55,442 nucleotides of DNA from Streptomyces pseudovenezuelae (GTDB taxonomy: Bacteria > Actinomycetota > Actinomycetes > Streptomycetales > Streptomycetaceae). The notes under the pieces were generated by a model. The model did not search any database. It saw only the letters and a list, made by a program, of their open reading frames with translations, and was not told the origin of the DNA. The position numbers were made by a program, and so were the translations under genes. The stretch lies in assembly GCF_029892565.1 (NCBI RefSeq), contig NZ_JARXVH010000035.1, positions 1 to 55,442 of the forward strand, written 5' to 3'. This document shows, piece by piece, positions 17,401-24,995 of this stretch (positions are counted from its first letter, which is position 1; every line of letters starts with the position of its first letter).

Positions 17401-18461
17401 GCGTCGTACTGAACGGACGCTCGCTGCCCGAGCCCGATACCGCCCGCGCCATCGAGGAGATCCGCGCCACCGGCACTCGCGTCGCGCTCGTCCTCGGCGA
17501 CATCGCGGCACCCGAGGTCGCGGACCGGCTCATGGAGGCGGTGACGGGAATGGGCGCCGCGGTCCGTGGCGTCGTCCACGCGGCGGGCGTGCTGGACGAC
17601 GCCCTGGTGACCGATCTCGACGCGGAACGGATCGGCAGGGCGTGGTCGGCCAAGGCCGTCGGTGCCTGGCGGCTGCACCTCGCGACACCGCGGGACGGCG
17701 TGGACTGGTGGATCGGCTACTCCTCGTCCGCCGCGCTGCTGGGCGCGCCGGGCCAGGCCAACTACGCTGCCGCCAACGCGTGTCTCGACGCCGTCGCATG
17801 GTGGCGCCGCGCCCGCGGGCTCCCCGGACTCTCCGTCAACTGGGGACCCTGGGCCGAGATCGGCGGAGCGCGCGACGCGCAGGTCGGCGGACTCGGGAAG
17901 ATACGCCCACGCGAGGCGTTCGCCGCGCTGGAGGAACTGCTGGCCCGCGAGAGCACCCAGGCGGGTGTGGTCCGGCTCGGGCCCGACTATCCCGTGGTGT
18001 TCCCGGAGACCCGCCGCTCCTCCTACTTCGCGAGGGTCGTCGCCGGTCTGACTCGGGACCTGGCGGACACCGCCCGGTTCGAGCGGCACCGGTTGCGAGG
18101 GATGAGCCACGAGGCGGTGCACCGCGCGGTGACCGAGCGGCTCATCGAGCGGATCCGCCCGCTGCTCCGTCACCAGGGCGCCGGGCTGCCGCTCACCACA
18201 CCCCTGGTCCACCTCGGACTCGACTCCCTGGCCGCCCAACGGATCAAGAACGCCGTCAGGGACGACTTCCGGATCGACGTCCCGGTCTCCCGCCTCCTCC
18301 AAGGGGTGAGCGTGACCGAACTCGCCGACGAGATCACCGCCGGACTCACCGACACGCAGGGCACGTCGGCGGAGCCCGCCGAGGAGCGGGCCGAGCTGCG
18401 GTCCCGGACCCGTCGAACCCGCATGGCACAGCAGCAGGCGCGCAGGAGGAGGCCGCAATGA
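14478..18461 (+). CDS. PKS protein AT-DH-KR-ACP (second half of a split module)
   Basis: A 1327-residue protein starting at GTG 14478. A KS-AT linker (1-100) is followed by an AT (about 100-400) with Ser190 in GQSMG. The specificity motif reads AGHS at 303-306 instead of HAFH or YASH, so the extender unit is unclear. The DH (about 457-740) keeps His492 and Asp655 (HPALLDACLH), but HxxxGxxxxP reads HRLGELPLLP with Glu in place of Gly. The KR (about 950-1180) has TGGTGGLG, LDD at 1039-1041 (B-type) and Tyr1106. The ACP has Ser1250 (LGLDSL). Together with the preceding KS it forms one reducing module giving a hydroxy- or enoyl-thioester. Confidence 0.93.
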   Translation: MTTELTAPTRPLLFPVSCRSPKGVRARAGALADWLSGPGTGADLADVAHTLARRRPRLPVRAAVLAHDRHELADRLRTLATGESGEGIVGPDEPRQVPSDAVFVFSGYGSQWDGMGSGLLEEPAFRAVLDELEPVFRAEGRDAPRELVTRAELSRAEASSIQPALFAMQVGLAAVWQHYGIRPAAVLGQSMGELAAAVVSGGLPLTDAAHVILRRSEVMRRRMFGLGATAVVELPVPEVERRLRAGFDLEIAVHSSTRATVVAGDVNVMEAFLSSCEADGIATYPVRGGDAAGHSRFADRVVPELTGLLSDIGGKTPTVRFYSTTLSDPRATPAFDGAYWAANVRRPVRFLDAVRAATADGLRTFVEVSPHPVAVRSLADILTDTEVGDGVAWETLRRGEPAGSAVLVGLARAHCRGLDVDWGRLYPSGRLVDLPTTVWDHGQRQPVTGRVTVAAEDTHPLLGVHVQLPGTPARHVWQTTLDTSRLTWLDDHRLGELPLLPGTGYCEMALSAACTAFEAKPEDVVLSDIEFRRLLPLAAPTTVTTSVTVTGTGEAELEIGSRQGGTDVVHATAKATVRTREPAAADTLDLNGLLGPSLAPAEIYPRLRDAGLNHGPVFAGLTGVSITDGLATGHVTRPASVRPDPRMAFHPALLDACLHGIATALVRDTGRLCLPAGISGLRLIGELSDNLVCRSRVQVQVHGCTADLEVYDEDGLLVAELRGVLFRHLDEDALPVSTDGLLHTLEYEPAPLPAEDGPAASGDWLVYGGGAEDEFRARLLSHMERAGIRPTALADTKAALPAAQGVVLLAWDTDQADADALTGTEQRLLSWFRLAARLADGTGTAVPPRFYAVTRGACLPGDDTTVDLAQAGLTGLTRSLRAERPELRPTLVDLDPAPDPADLMRELCSGSADDEVLWRAGVRQVARLTPVPADRPAVPERGGLVRSDGGYVVTGGTGGLGLATARLLAEGGAGCVVLNGRSLPEPDTARAIEEIRATGTRVALVLGDIAAPEVADRLMEAVTGMGAAVRGVVHAAGVLDDALVTDLDAERIGRAWSAKAVGAWRLHLATPRDGVDWWIGYSSSAALLGAPGQANYAAANACLDAVAWWRRARGLPGLSVNWGPWAEIGGARDAQVGGLGKIRPREAFAALEELLARESTQAGVVRLGPDYPVVFPETRRSSYFARVVAGLTRDLADTARFERHRLRGMSHEAVHRAVTERLIERIRPLLRHQGAGLPLTTPLVHLGLDSLAAQRIKNAVRDDFRIDVPVSRLLQGVSVTELADEITAGLTDTQGTSAEPAEERAELRSRTRRTRMAQQQARRRRPQ

Positions 18462-21400
18462 ACACCGGAACCCCGCAGGACACCGACATGACGGACGACG
18501 TGACGGATGAACAGCCCGAGGGCATCGCGGTCGTCGGTATGGCGGGACGGTTCCCGATGGCGCGTACGGTCACCGAGTTCTGGCGCAATCTGAGGGAGGG
18601 CAGGGAGTGTCTGGAGTCGCTGGACGACACCGAACTGCGCCGCCACGGCGTACCCGACTCCGTGCTGCGCGACCCCAGTTACATGCGGCGAGCCGGAACC
18701 CTTGATGGCATCGAGGAGTTCGACGCGGAGTTCTTCGGCTTCGCACCCAGCCTCGCCGCCACCATGGACCCGCAGTTGAAGCTGCTGCTCGAATGCTCCT
18801 GGCACGCGCTGGAGGACGCCGGCTGCGACCCGGGACGGCAGAGCGACGCGATCGGGGTGTTCGTCTCCGGGTCCGCGTGCGGCTACTACCCGTATCACGT
18901 GCTGTCCCGGCACAACCTGCGTGAACTGCTGGGTGCCGGTTCGTCGTCCGCGCAGATGTCCCTGTGGTCGGCGAACGACGTCAACTTCTACGCGACCCGC
19001 ATCGCGCACGCCTTCGACCTGCACGGCCCGGCACTCAGTGTCCAGACGGCGTGCTCCAGCGCACTCACCGCCGTCCATCTCGCCTGCCAGAGCCTGCTGT
19101 GCGGAGAGTCCGACTTGGCGCTGGCCGGCGGCATGTCGGTCAAGGTGCCGCACCGTGTCGGTTATCTGCGCGACCTCGACTCGGTGATGTCGCCGGACGG
19201 CCACTGCCGGCCCTTCGACGCGAAGTCCGGCGGGACGGTCTTCACCAGCGGCGGGGGAGTGGTCGCACTCAAGCGGCTCAGCGACGCACTCGCCGACGGC
19301 GACGACATCCGGGCCGTCATCCGTGGCTCAGCCGTCAACAACGACGGCTCCCTGAAGATGGGTTACACCGCCCCCAGCGTCGAGATGCAGGCAGCCGTGG
19401 TCCGCGAAGCCCTCGCGGTGGCCGGCGTGGACCCGCGCGACGTGGGATACGTCGAGGCCCACGGCACCGGCACCGCACTCGGCGACCCCGTCGAAGTGGC
19501 CGCCCTGCGCCGGGCGTTCGGCGACCGGCCGGACGGCCCCTGGTGCGCGCTCGGCTCCGTGAAGGGCAACGTGGGGCACTGCGAGACGGCGGCCGGAGTC
19601 GTCGGGTTCATGAAAGCGGTCCTGTGCCTGGAGAACCGCATGCTCGTGCCCACCCTCCACTTCACCGAAGCCAACCCCGAACTCGAACTGGACGGCGGCC
19701 CCTTCCGTATCCAGGACACGCTGACCGACTGGTCCGGCGACCGACCCAGGCTCGCCGGGGTGACCTCGCTCGGCGCGGGCGGCACCAACGTGCACGTCGT
19801 GCTGGAGGAAGCGCCGGAACGCGCCGTGCCGCCCTCCCGCTCCGACCCCCAGGTACTGGTGCTGAGCGCCCGCACCGAGCGTGCCCTCGCCGAGGCGGGC
19901 GAGCGCCTCACCCACCACCTGCGTGAGCGGCCCGGCACCGACCTGGCCGACACCGCGCTCACCCTCGCGGAGGGCCGCCGCCCGTTCCGCTACCGCCGAG
20001 CCGTCGTAGCCCGGCACGCCGAACATGCCGTGACGGCCCTCGCCCGGTCCGACAGTCCGGTCACCGACAGCGCGGCGAACGGCGAACTCCCCGCCGTACT
20101 GCTGCTGTTCTCCGCGGCGAAGCAGGGCCGCGTACGGACGGCATCGGGGCTCCACGGAACGGATCCGCTGTTCACGGAGGCCTTCGACGCCTGCGCCGAA
20201 CTCTTCTCCAAAGAGCTCGGTGCCGAGTTCGGGGACGACTTGCGACAGGACCCGGAGGTGGCGCGGGCGGTGCAGACGTTCTGCACGCAGTACGCGTTCG
20301 CTCGCGCACTGGAGGGGTGGGGAGTGCGACCGGCCGCCGTTGCCGGCGACGGCGTCGGCGAGTACGTCGCCGCTCAACTCGCCGGAGTGATGGGCCTGGA
20401 GGACGCGGTACGGGTCGTGGCCGGACGTGAGCCTGCGGACCCGGTCCGAGGAACGCCGACGCTGCCCGTCCTGTCCGCCCGGGCCGGCGGACGGCTGACG
20501 TCGGCCGAGGCGAGCGACGCCGGCTACCTGTTCGTCGATGTCGATGAGGGCGCCGACGGCCCCGAGGCCTTCCGGGAAGCCCTCGGCCGGCTGTGGGCGC
20601 ACGGAGTCCCGGTGGACTGGGCACCTTTGCGTCCTGGACGACGCCGGACCTCGTTGCCGGGATACCCCTTCCAGCGGTCGAGGCACTGGATCGACTCGGC
20701 GTACGCGGAGTCAGGGGAGTCAGGGCAAGCAACGGAGGCGCCCTCGGCCCACGCGACGGGCACGACGGAGCAGGTCCTCTCCACCCTCTGGTCCGACGTC
20801 CTCGGTATCGACACGATCGAGCCCGACGACGATTTCTTCCTGCTCGGTGGCGACTCCGTGATGGCCGCCCAGGTCGCCGGCCGCGCGCGTTCGGCGGGAC
20901 TGCGGTTCAGCCCCCGTGCCCTGTTCCAGAACCCCACCCTGCGGACGTTGACCGAAGCGGTGGGGCCCGGCGAGGGGACTGTGGCGGCTCCCGTCCCGTT
21001 GCCCGCGAAGGAGACAATCGGAGATGAACTCCCCCTGGTCCCCGCCCAGTTGGAGCTGGTGGCCGACTCCGCCGTACTGTCGGACCTCGATGTTCCGTTG
21101 GCCTTCCGGGTCGGCGACGGCATCACCGCCGAGCTGCTCGACGAGGCGCTCGCGCACGTGGTGGACCATCACGACGCGCTGCGCGTGGAGTTGGTCGAGC
21201 GGTCGGGGATGTGGGAACACCGCCGGGTGCCCCCGGTCGGGTCCCTGCTGACCGTCGTGCCGTGGGAGGAAGACGGATCGACGGACCCTGCTGCGACCGT
21301 CGAGGCCGCGACGGCCGAACTGCGCCGCCGTCGTGCTCCGGGAAGGCGTGCCGTGCTGGAAGCGGCGCTCGTCGACGGTGGGCCGGACGGTGGCCGTCAC

Positions 21401-22312
21401 CTGGTGTTGCTGGTCCATGCCGCGGCGGTCGACATCACCGCGCAACGCCTCCTCGCCGAGGACGTGACCACCGCCTGCCGCCAGCTCCTGACCGGAGGGC
21501 CGGTCAACCTGCCCGCCGGCAGCACCACGTGGCAGACCTGGTCCGACTGCCTGACGACCTGGGCCCTCGACGACGCCGTACTGCTCGAACGGCCCTTCTG
21601 GCTGGACCTCGTGCGCCGCGTCGGCACCCGGCCCGCGTTCCCGGCGCCACCGTCCACCGGCCCGGTACGCCTGCTGCGCAGCACCGTCGATCCGACGCTG
21701 ACGGGCTCGCTCCGAACGGTCCAGCGGCAACAGCGCATGGGGCCGGGCGCGTTGGTGCTCGCCGCGGTGTGCGGGGCACTCACCGAGAAGACGGACGGCG
21801 AGGGCACGCTGATCGACATCGTGGGCAGCGCACGCGACGGGGACTTTCCCGGCATCGATCTCAGCCGGACCGTGGGGCGCTGCACATCGACGTACCCGCT
21901 CGTCGCGGGCGCCCACCGCGACGACCCGGCGCGCCTGCTGAGTGACACGCGTGAGGCGCTCGACGGCATCCCGTACCACGGGGTGCACTACGGCGTCCTG
22001 CGCCACCTTCATCCGCAGACCGCCGAAGCCCTGCGGCGGCTGCCCACGGCGGAGGTGACCTTCACGGACGGTGGGACACGCACCGCCGGGCCGGCCGACG
22101 GCCGCAGGACGCCGCTCCAGGCGGTACCGCTGAGCGACGTCCCGCAGGGAGAGCCCGCCCTGGCCCGCGGCCACGCACTCGACGTGCGCACCTACCGGCA
22201 GGCCGGCCGGATCCACATCGACTGGTGGTACGACGAGACACGCTGCGGGCCGGACGCGGTACGGGAACTGAACGACCGGGCCCTCGCGCTCCTAGGACGA
22301 TTCACGCAGTAG
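18458..22312 (+). CDS. KS-AT*-PCP-C* protein with two degenerate domains
   Basis: A 1284-residue protein (ATGA overlap with the previous stop). The KS (about 20-450) is complete: Cys199, His335, His374. An AT remnant follows (about 545-745): GHSxG has become GDGVG (Gly632 instead of Ser) and about 100 residues of the usual fold are missing, so it cannot load an extender unit. After the post-AT linker (LPGYPFQRSRHW) comes a carrier with Ser800 in LLGGDSV, the DS context of PCPs. The last 430 residues are condensation-domain-like, but HHxxxDG reads HAAAVDI (987-993): the catalytic second His is Ala. It probably passes a chain between PKS and NRPS, with trans loading of the carrier. It overlaps the convergent BlaI gene by 21 nt. 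Confidence 0.9.
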   Translation: MNTGTPQDTDMTDDVTDEQPEGIAVVGMAGRFPMARTVTEFWRNLREGRECLESLDDTELRRHGVPDSVLRDPSYMRRAGTLDGIEEFDAEFFGFAPSLAATMDPQLKLLLECSWHALEDAGCDPGRQSDAIGVFVSGSACGYYPYHVLSRHNLRELLGAGSSSAQMSLWSANDVNFYATRIAHAFDLHGPALSVQTACSSALTAVHLACQSLLCGESDLALAGGMSVKVPHRVGYLRDLDSVMSPDGHCRPFDAKSGGTVFTSGGGVVALKRLSDALADGDDIRAVIRGSAVNNDGSLKMGYTAPSVEMQAAVVREALAVAGVDPRDVGYVEAHGTGTALGDPVEVAALRRAFGDRPDGPWCALGSVKGNVGHCETAAGVVGFMKAVLCLENRMLVPTLHFTEANPELELDGGPFRIQDTLTDWSGDRPRLAGVTSLGAGGTNVHVVLEEAPERAVPPSRSDPQVLVLSARTERALAEAGERLTHHLRERPGTDLADTALTLAEGRRPFRYRRAVVARHAEHAVTALARSDSPVTDSAANGELPAVLLLFSAAKQGRVRTASGLHGTDPLFTEAFDACAELFSKELGAEFGDDLRQDPEVARAVQTFCTQYAFARALEGWGVRPAAVAGDGVGEYVAAQLAGVMGLEDAVRVVAGREPADPVRGTPTLPVLSARAGGRLTSAEASDAGYLFVDVDEGADGPEAFREALGRLWAHGVPVDWAPLRPGRRRTSLPGYPFQRSRHWIDSAYAESGESGQATEAPSAHATGTTEQVLSTLWSDVLGIDTIEPDDDFFLLGGDSVMAAQVAGRARSAGLRFSPRALFQNPTLRTLTEAVGPGEGTVAAPVPLPAKETIGDELPLVPAQLELVADSAVLSDLDVPLAFRVGDGITAELLDEALAHVVDHHDALRVELVERSGMWEHRRVPPVGSLLTVVPWEEDGSTDPAATVEAATAELRRRRAPGRRAVLEAALVDGGPDGGRHLVLLVHAAAVDITAQRLLAEDVTTACRQLLTGGPVNLPAGSTTWQTWSDCLTTWALDDAVLLERPFWLDLVRRVGTRPAFPAPPSTGPVRLLRSTVDPTLTGSLRTVQRQQRMGPGALVLAAVCGALTEKTDGEGTLIDIVGSARDGDFPGIDLSRTVGRCTSTYPLVAGAHRDDPARLLSDTREALDGIPYHGVHYGVLRHLHPQTAEALRRLPTAEVTFTDGGTRTAGPADGRRTPLQAVPLSDVPQGEPALARGHALDVRTYRQAGRIHIDWWYDETRCGPDAVRELNDRALALLGRFTQ

Positions 22313-22657
22313 CGCGGAGCCGTCGACGGCCAGGCGCAGCTGAGCCCGCAGCGCGGGATCGGCATACGCCTGGTCGACGAAGTGGGCCACCGCGTCGGGC
22401 CCGAAGCTGGTGAACACTTTTCGTACGGCGAGGCCCACTTCGTCCCGGCAGGTGGCGCGGTAGACGTACTGGCGCCCGTTGCGCTGACGTGCGGCGGCAC
22501 CGTTGTTCACGAGCCTGGTCAGTACCGTCAGGACGGTGGTGTACGCGAGGCGGTCCTCGCGTTCCGTGTTGAGCTGCTCCTGCACCTCGCGTCCGTGCAG
22601 GGGACGTCCGGCCGCCGAGAGGAGATTGAGAACTCGGATCTGTAGTGAAGTACCCAT
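22292..22657 (-). CDS. BlaI/MecI-type winged-helix repressor
   Basis: A 121-residue protein (ATG 22657; an ATG one codon earlier is also possible). GGAGG precedes it. The pattern IRVLNLLSAAGRPLHGREVQEQL, then RLAYTTVLTVLTRLVNNGAAARQRNGRQYVYRA, is the penicillinase-repressor winged helix. The tail is helical, as needed for dimerisation. Classic partners are M56 sensor peptidases. None is adjacent, but an M56 gene lies at 37913. It is the last gene of the NRPS-TE-PurF operon and abuts the PurF stop, so it may be co-expressed with the pathway and feed back on it. Confidence 0.85.
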   Translation of the reverse strand: MGTSLQIRVLNLLSAAGRPLHGREVQEQLNTEREDRLAYTTVLTVLTRLVNNGAAARQRNGRQYVYRATCRDEVGLAVRKVFTSFGPDAVAHFVDQAYADPALRAQLRLAVDGSALLRESS

Positions 22658-24078
22658 CATTTCCCTCCGGTTGGCTGCTGCAGGAATGCCGGGTCCGGGA
22701 GGTCCACCTCGGTGGGGAACCGGCCGTCGAGACACGCGGTGCAGTACGTGTCCGGGGCGCCGTCGACCGCGTCGAGCAGGGCCTCCAGCGGAAGGAACTC
22801 CGCGCTGTCGCAGCCGAGATGCCCGGCGAGCCGGTCCGGCAGGACCTGGGCGCCGAGCAGTGTGTCCCCGCGCCCGGTGTCGATGCCGTAGAAGCACGGC
22901 CAGCGGTGCGGCGGGGACGCGATCCTCAGGTGGACGGCGGCGGCTCCGGCCGCGCGGAGCATGGCGACGACCGCGTTCATGGTGGTGCCCCGGACGAGCG
23001 AGTCGTCCACGAGGACGACCTCGCGTCCCGCGACGGCGGCCGGGACGGCGGAGAGTTTCTGCCGGACGGCCGCCTCCCGGCCCACCCGGTCGCCCGTGAT
23101 GAAGGAGCGGCCCACGCCCTCGTGCCGCAACAGCCCCTGTACGACGGGCAGTCCGGTCTGTCTGGCGTAGCCGTCGGCGGCCACCCGGGCCGTGTCGGGC
23201 ACGGCCACCACCACGTCGGAACCCGGCGGTGGTGGCGCGTACCGGGCCAGGGCCCGCCCGGCCGCGTACCGTGCCTCGTACACGCTTCGCCCGTCGATCC
23301 TGGAGTCGGCGCGGGCGAAGTACACGTGCTCGAACACGCACGAGGCACGCCGGACAGCCGGCACGTCCAGGCGGCTGCTGTGCATCCCGACGGCGTCGGC
23401 CTCCAGGACCTCGCCGGGCTCCAGTTCGCGGAAGAGCGTCCCACCCACCGCGGCGATCGCGGCGGACTCCGAGGCCAGCAGCCAGGTGTCGTCGAGTCGG
23501 CCCAGGCAGAGCGGACGGAACGCCTGCGGATCACGCACTCCGTACAGCCGGCGGCCGTCGGTGAGTACCAGGGAGTACGCGCCGGTGATGCGCGGCAGAA
23601 CGAGGTGGAGGGCCTTGAACAGGCTGACGCCGTGGTTCTCCATGGCGGCCGCGAGGAGGTGGCCGAGGACGGCGGTGTCGGTGGCATCGGCCGAGACGCC
23701 CAACTCGGTCCGGGCCTTTGCGGTGTTGACGAGTGTGCCGTTGTGCGCGAGAGCGAGCGGGCCGCCGGGACCGTCGAGGACGACGGGCTGCGCCAGTTCG
23801 CCGTCCGGGTCCGGGCCGCCGGACGTCGCGTAGCGCACATGTCCGATGGTGCCCAACGTGCCGTGGGGCAGGTGTAGTTCGGGGTTAGGGAAGACATCGG
23901 TCACGCGTCCGGGGCCGGTCCGGCACTCGATGCCGGCTTCGCCGCACACGGCGATTCCGGCGCTCTGCTGTCCGCGGTGCTGGAGGGCCATCAGCAGGCC
24001 GCGCACGGTCCGTGCGGCCGGGCCCCAGGCGCCGGCCACGCCGCAGGACTCGCGGGGTTTGGCGAGCGGGTCGTTCAC
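22657..24078 (-). CDS. purF-like: Amidophosphoribosyltransferase (PurF) paralogue
   Basis: A 473-residue protein with the full PurF layout. Cys12 after a short propeptide (RESCGVAGAWG) is the Ntn-hydrolase nucleophile for glutamine. Next comes the LQHRGQQSAGIAV glutaminase segment, then the type I phosphoribosyltransferase loop VVLVDDSLVRGTT. Four cysteines (ASCVFEH, RWPCFYG, YCTAC) match the Fe-S ligands of Bacillus-type PurF. PurF makes phosphoribosylamine from PRPP and glutamine in purine synthesis. A copy inside an NRPS operon is not expected for housekeeping, so it may be a resistant duplicate of a target or a recruited amidotransferase (inference). It starts at GTG 24078, overlapping a 20-codon mini-ORF. 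Confidence 0.9.
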   Translation of the reverse strand: MNDPLAKPRESCGVAGAWGPAARTVRGLLMALQHRGQQSAGIAVCGEAGIECRTGPGRVTDVFPNPELHLPHGTLGTIGHVRYATSGGPDPDGELAQPVVLDGPGGPLALAHNGTLVNTAKARTELGVSADATDTAVLGHLLAAAMENHGVSLFKALHLVLPRITGAYSLVLTDGRRLYGVRDPQAFRPLCLGRLDDTWLLASESAAIAAVGGTLFRELEPGEVLEADAVGMHSSRLDVPAVRRASCVFEHVYFARADSRIDGRSVYEARYAAGRALARYAPPPPGSDVVVAVPDTARVAADGYARQTGLPVVQGLLRHEGVGRSFITGDRVGREAAVRQKLSAVPAAVAGREVVLVDDSLVRGTTMNAVVAMLRAAGAAAVHLRIASPPHRWPCFYGIDTGRGDTLLGAQVLPDRLAGHLGCDSAEFLPLEALLDAVDGAPDTYCTACLDGRFPTEVDLPDPAFLQQPTGGK

Positions 24079-24137
24079 CGGGTACCGCCGTCGTGTTCCG
24101 GCTCGTCCTCGTAACCGTCGTTGTCGAGCCCGCTCAC
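24075..24137 (-). CDS. 20-codon acidic mini-ORF coupled to PurF paralogue
   Basis: GTG 24137 is preceded by GGAGGACGC, a good ribosome site. The frame encodes 20 residues rich in Asp, Glu and Gly (core DNDGYEDEPEHDGG) and stops at a TGA that overlaps the PurF GTG as GTGA. It could be a coupling or leader ORF for PurF translation, or a genuine microprotein. No family is recognised and it is too short to judge by codon use. Confidence 0.35.
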   Translation of the reverse strand: MSGLDNDGYEDEPEHDGGTR

Positions 24138-24194
24138 GCGTCCTCCATGAAGTAGTCCGTCCTCTGACTTGAGCCGTACGCGGCAGTGGTGCTG

Positions 24195-24995
24195 TCAGGG
24201 CGTCGAGGCGGGGTCGCCGCGGTGACCGCTCCGCATGCCGAGTGCGGTGAGCAGGTAGGCCACCAACTCGGAGCGCCGCTCGGTGAGATAGAAGTGGCCG
24301 CCTTGCATGACGCGCAGTGTGAAGGTGCCAGTGGTGGCCGCCTGCCAGCCTTCGGCGAGCCGGCGGGGCACCTCCGGATCATGGCTGCCGACGACGGCCG
24401 TCGTGGCGCAGGACAGTGGCGGGCCTGCCCGGTAGCGATAGCCCTCGATCAGCCGGTAGTCGCCGCGTATCGCGGGCAGCAGGGTGGCGCGGATCTCGGG
24501 GTCGTCGAACAGCGCCGAGTCCGTGCCGCCGAGCCGGGCCAGTTCCCTGACCAGGGTGTCGTCGTCCCGTGGGGGACCGAGGGCCGGAGCGGCCGAGAAG
24601 GGGGCCGGTCGTGCCGAGAGGAACAGATGCCGCACGAGACCGGAGGACCCGCGGTTCAGGCGGCGCGCGACTTCGAAGGCTACGGACGCTCCCATGCTGT
24701 GCCCGAAGAGCACCAGCGGTACGTCGGCGACCTCGGCGACCGCCTCGGCCAGCGGGTCGGCCAACTGATCCATGCGGTCCAGGAGAGGTTCGTCGAGACG
24801 GTCGTCGCGTCCCGGGTACTGGACGGCCATCAGCTCGATCCCGGTGGGGAGTTCGCGCAGCCAGGGGTAGAAGAAGCGGGCCGAGCCGCCGGCGTGCGGG
24901 AAGCAGACTAGGCGCAGTCGGGGGCGGCGCCTGGGCCGGGGGCCGCGCAGCCACTGCTGGGCGAGTCCGGTGGCCCCGGATGTCGTGCCGGTCAT
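24195..24995 (-). CDS. Type II thioesterase (RifR/GrsT-like alpha/beta hydrolase)
   Basis: A 266-residue protein starting with ATGA overlap at the NRPS stop. It has the family opening RLRLVCFPHAGGSARFFYPW, the nucleophile Ser in LFGHSMGASVAFEVARRL, a later Asp (GSHDPEVP) and the final His in MQGGHFYL. Discrete thioesterases of this class remove wrong or stalled acyl groups from carrier proteins. In the pyochelin and yersiniabactin pathways PchC and YbtT do this beside the same type of NRPS. It does not replace a chain-terminating TE, and none was found in the window. Confidence 0.93.
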   Translation of the reverse strand: MTGTTSGATGLAQQWLRGPRPRRRPRLRLVCFPHAGGSARFFYPWLRELPTGIELMAVQYPGRDDRLDEPLLDRMDQLADPLAEAVAEVADVPLVLFGHSMGASVAFEVARRLNRGSSGLVRHLFLSARPAPFSAAPALGPPRDDDTLVRELARLGGTDSALFDDPEIRATLLPAIRGDYRLIEGYRYRAGPPLSCATTAVVGSHDPEVPRRLAEGWQAATTGTFTLRVMQGGHFYLTERRSELVAYLLTALGMRSGHRGDPASTP

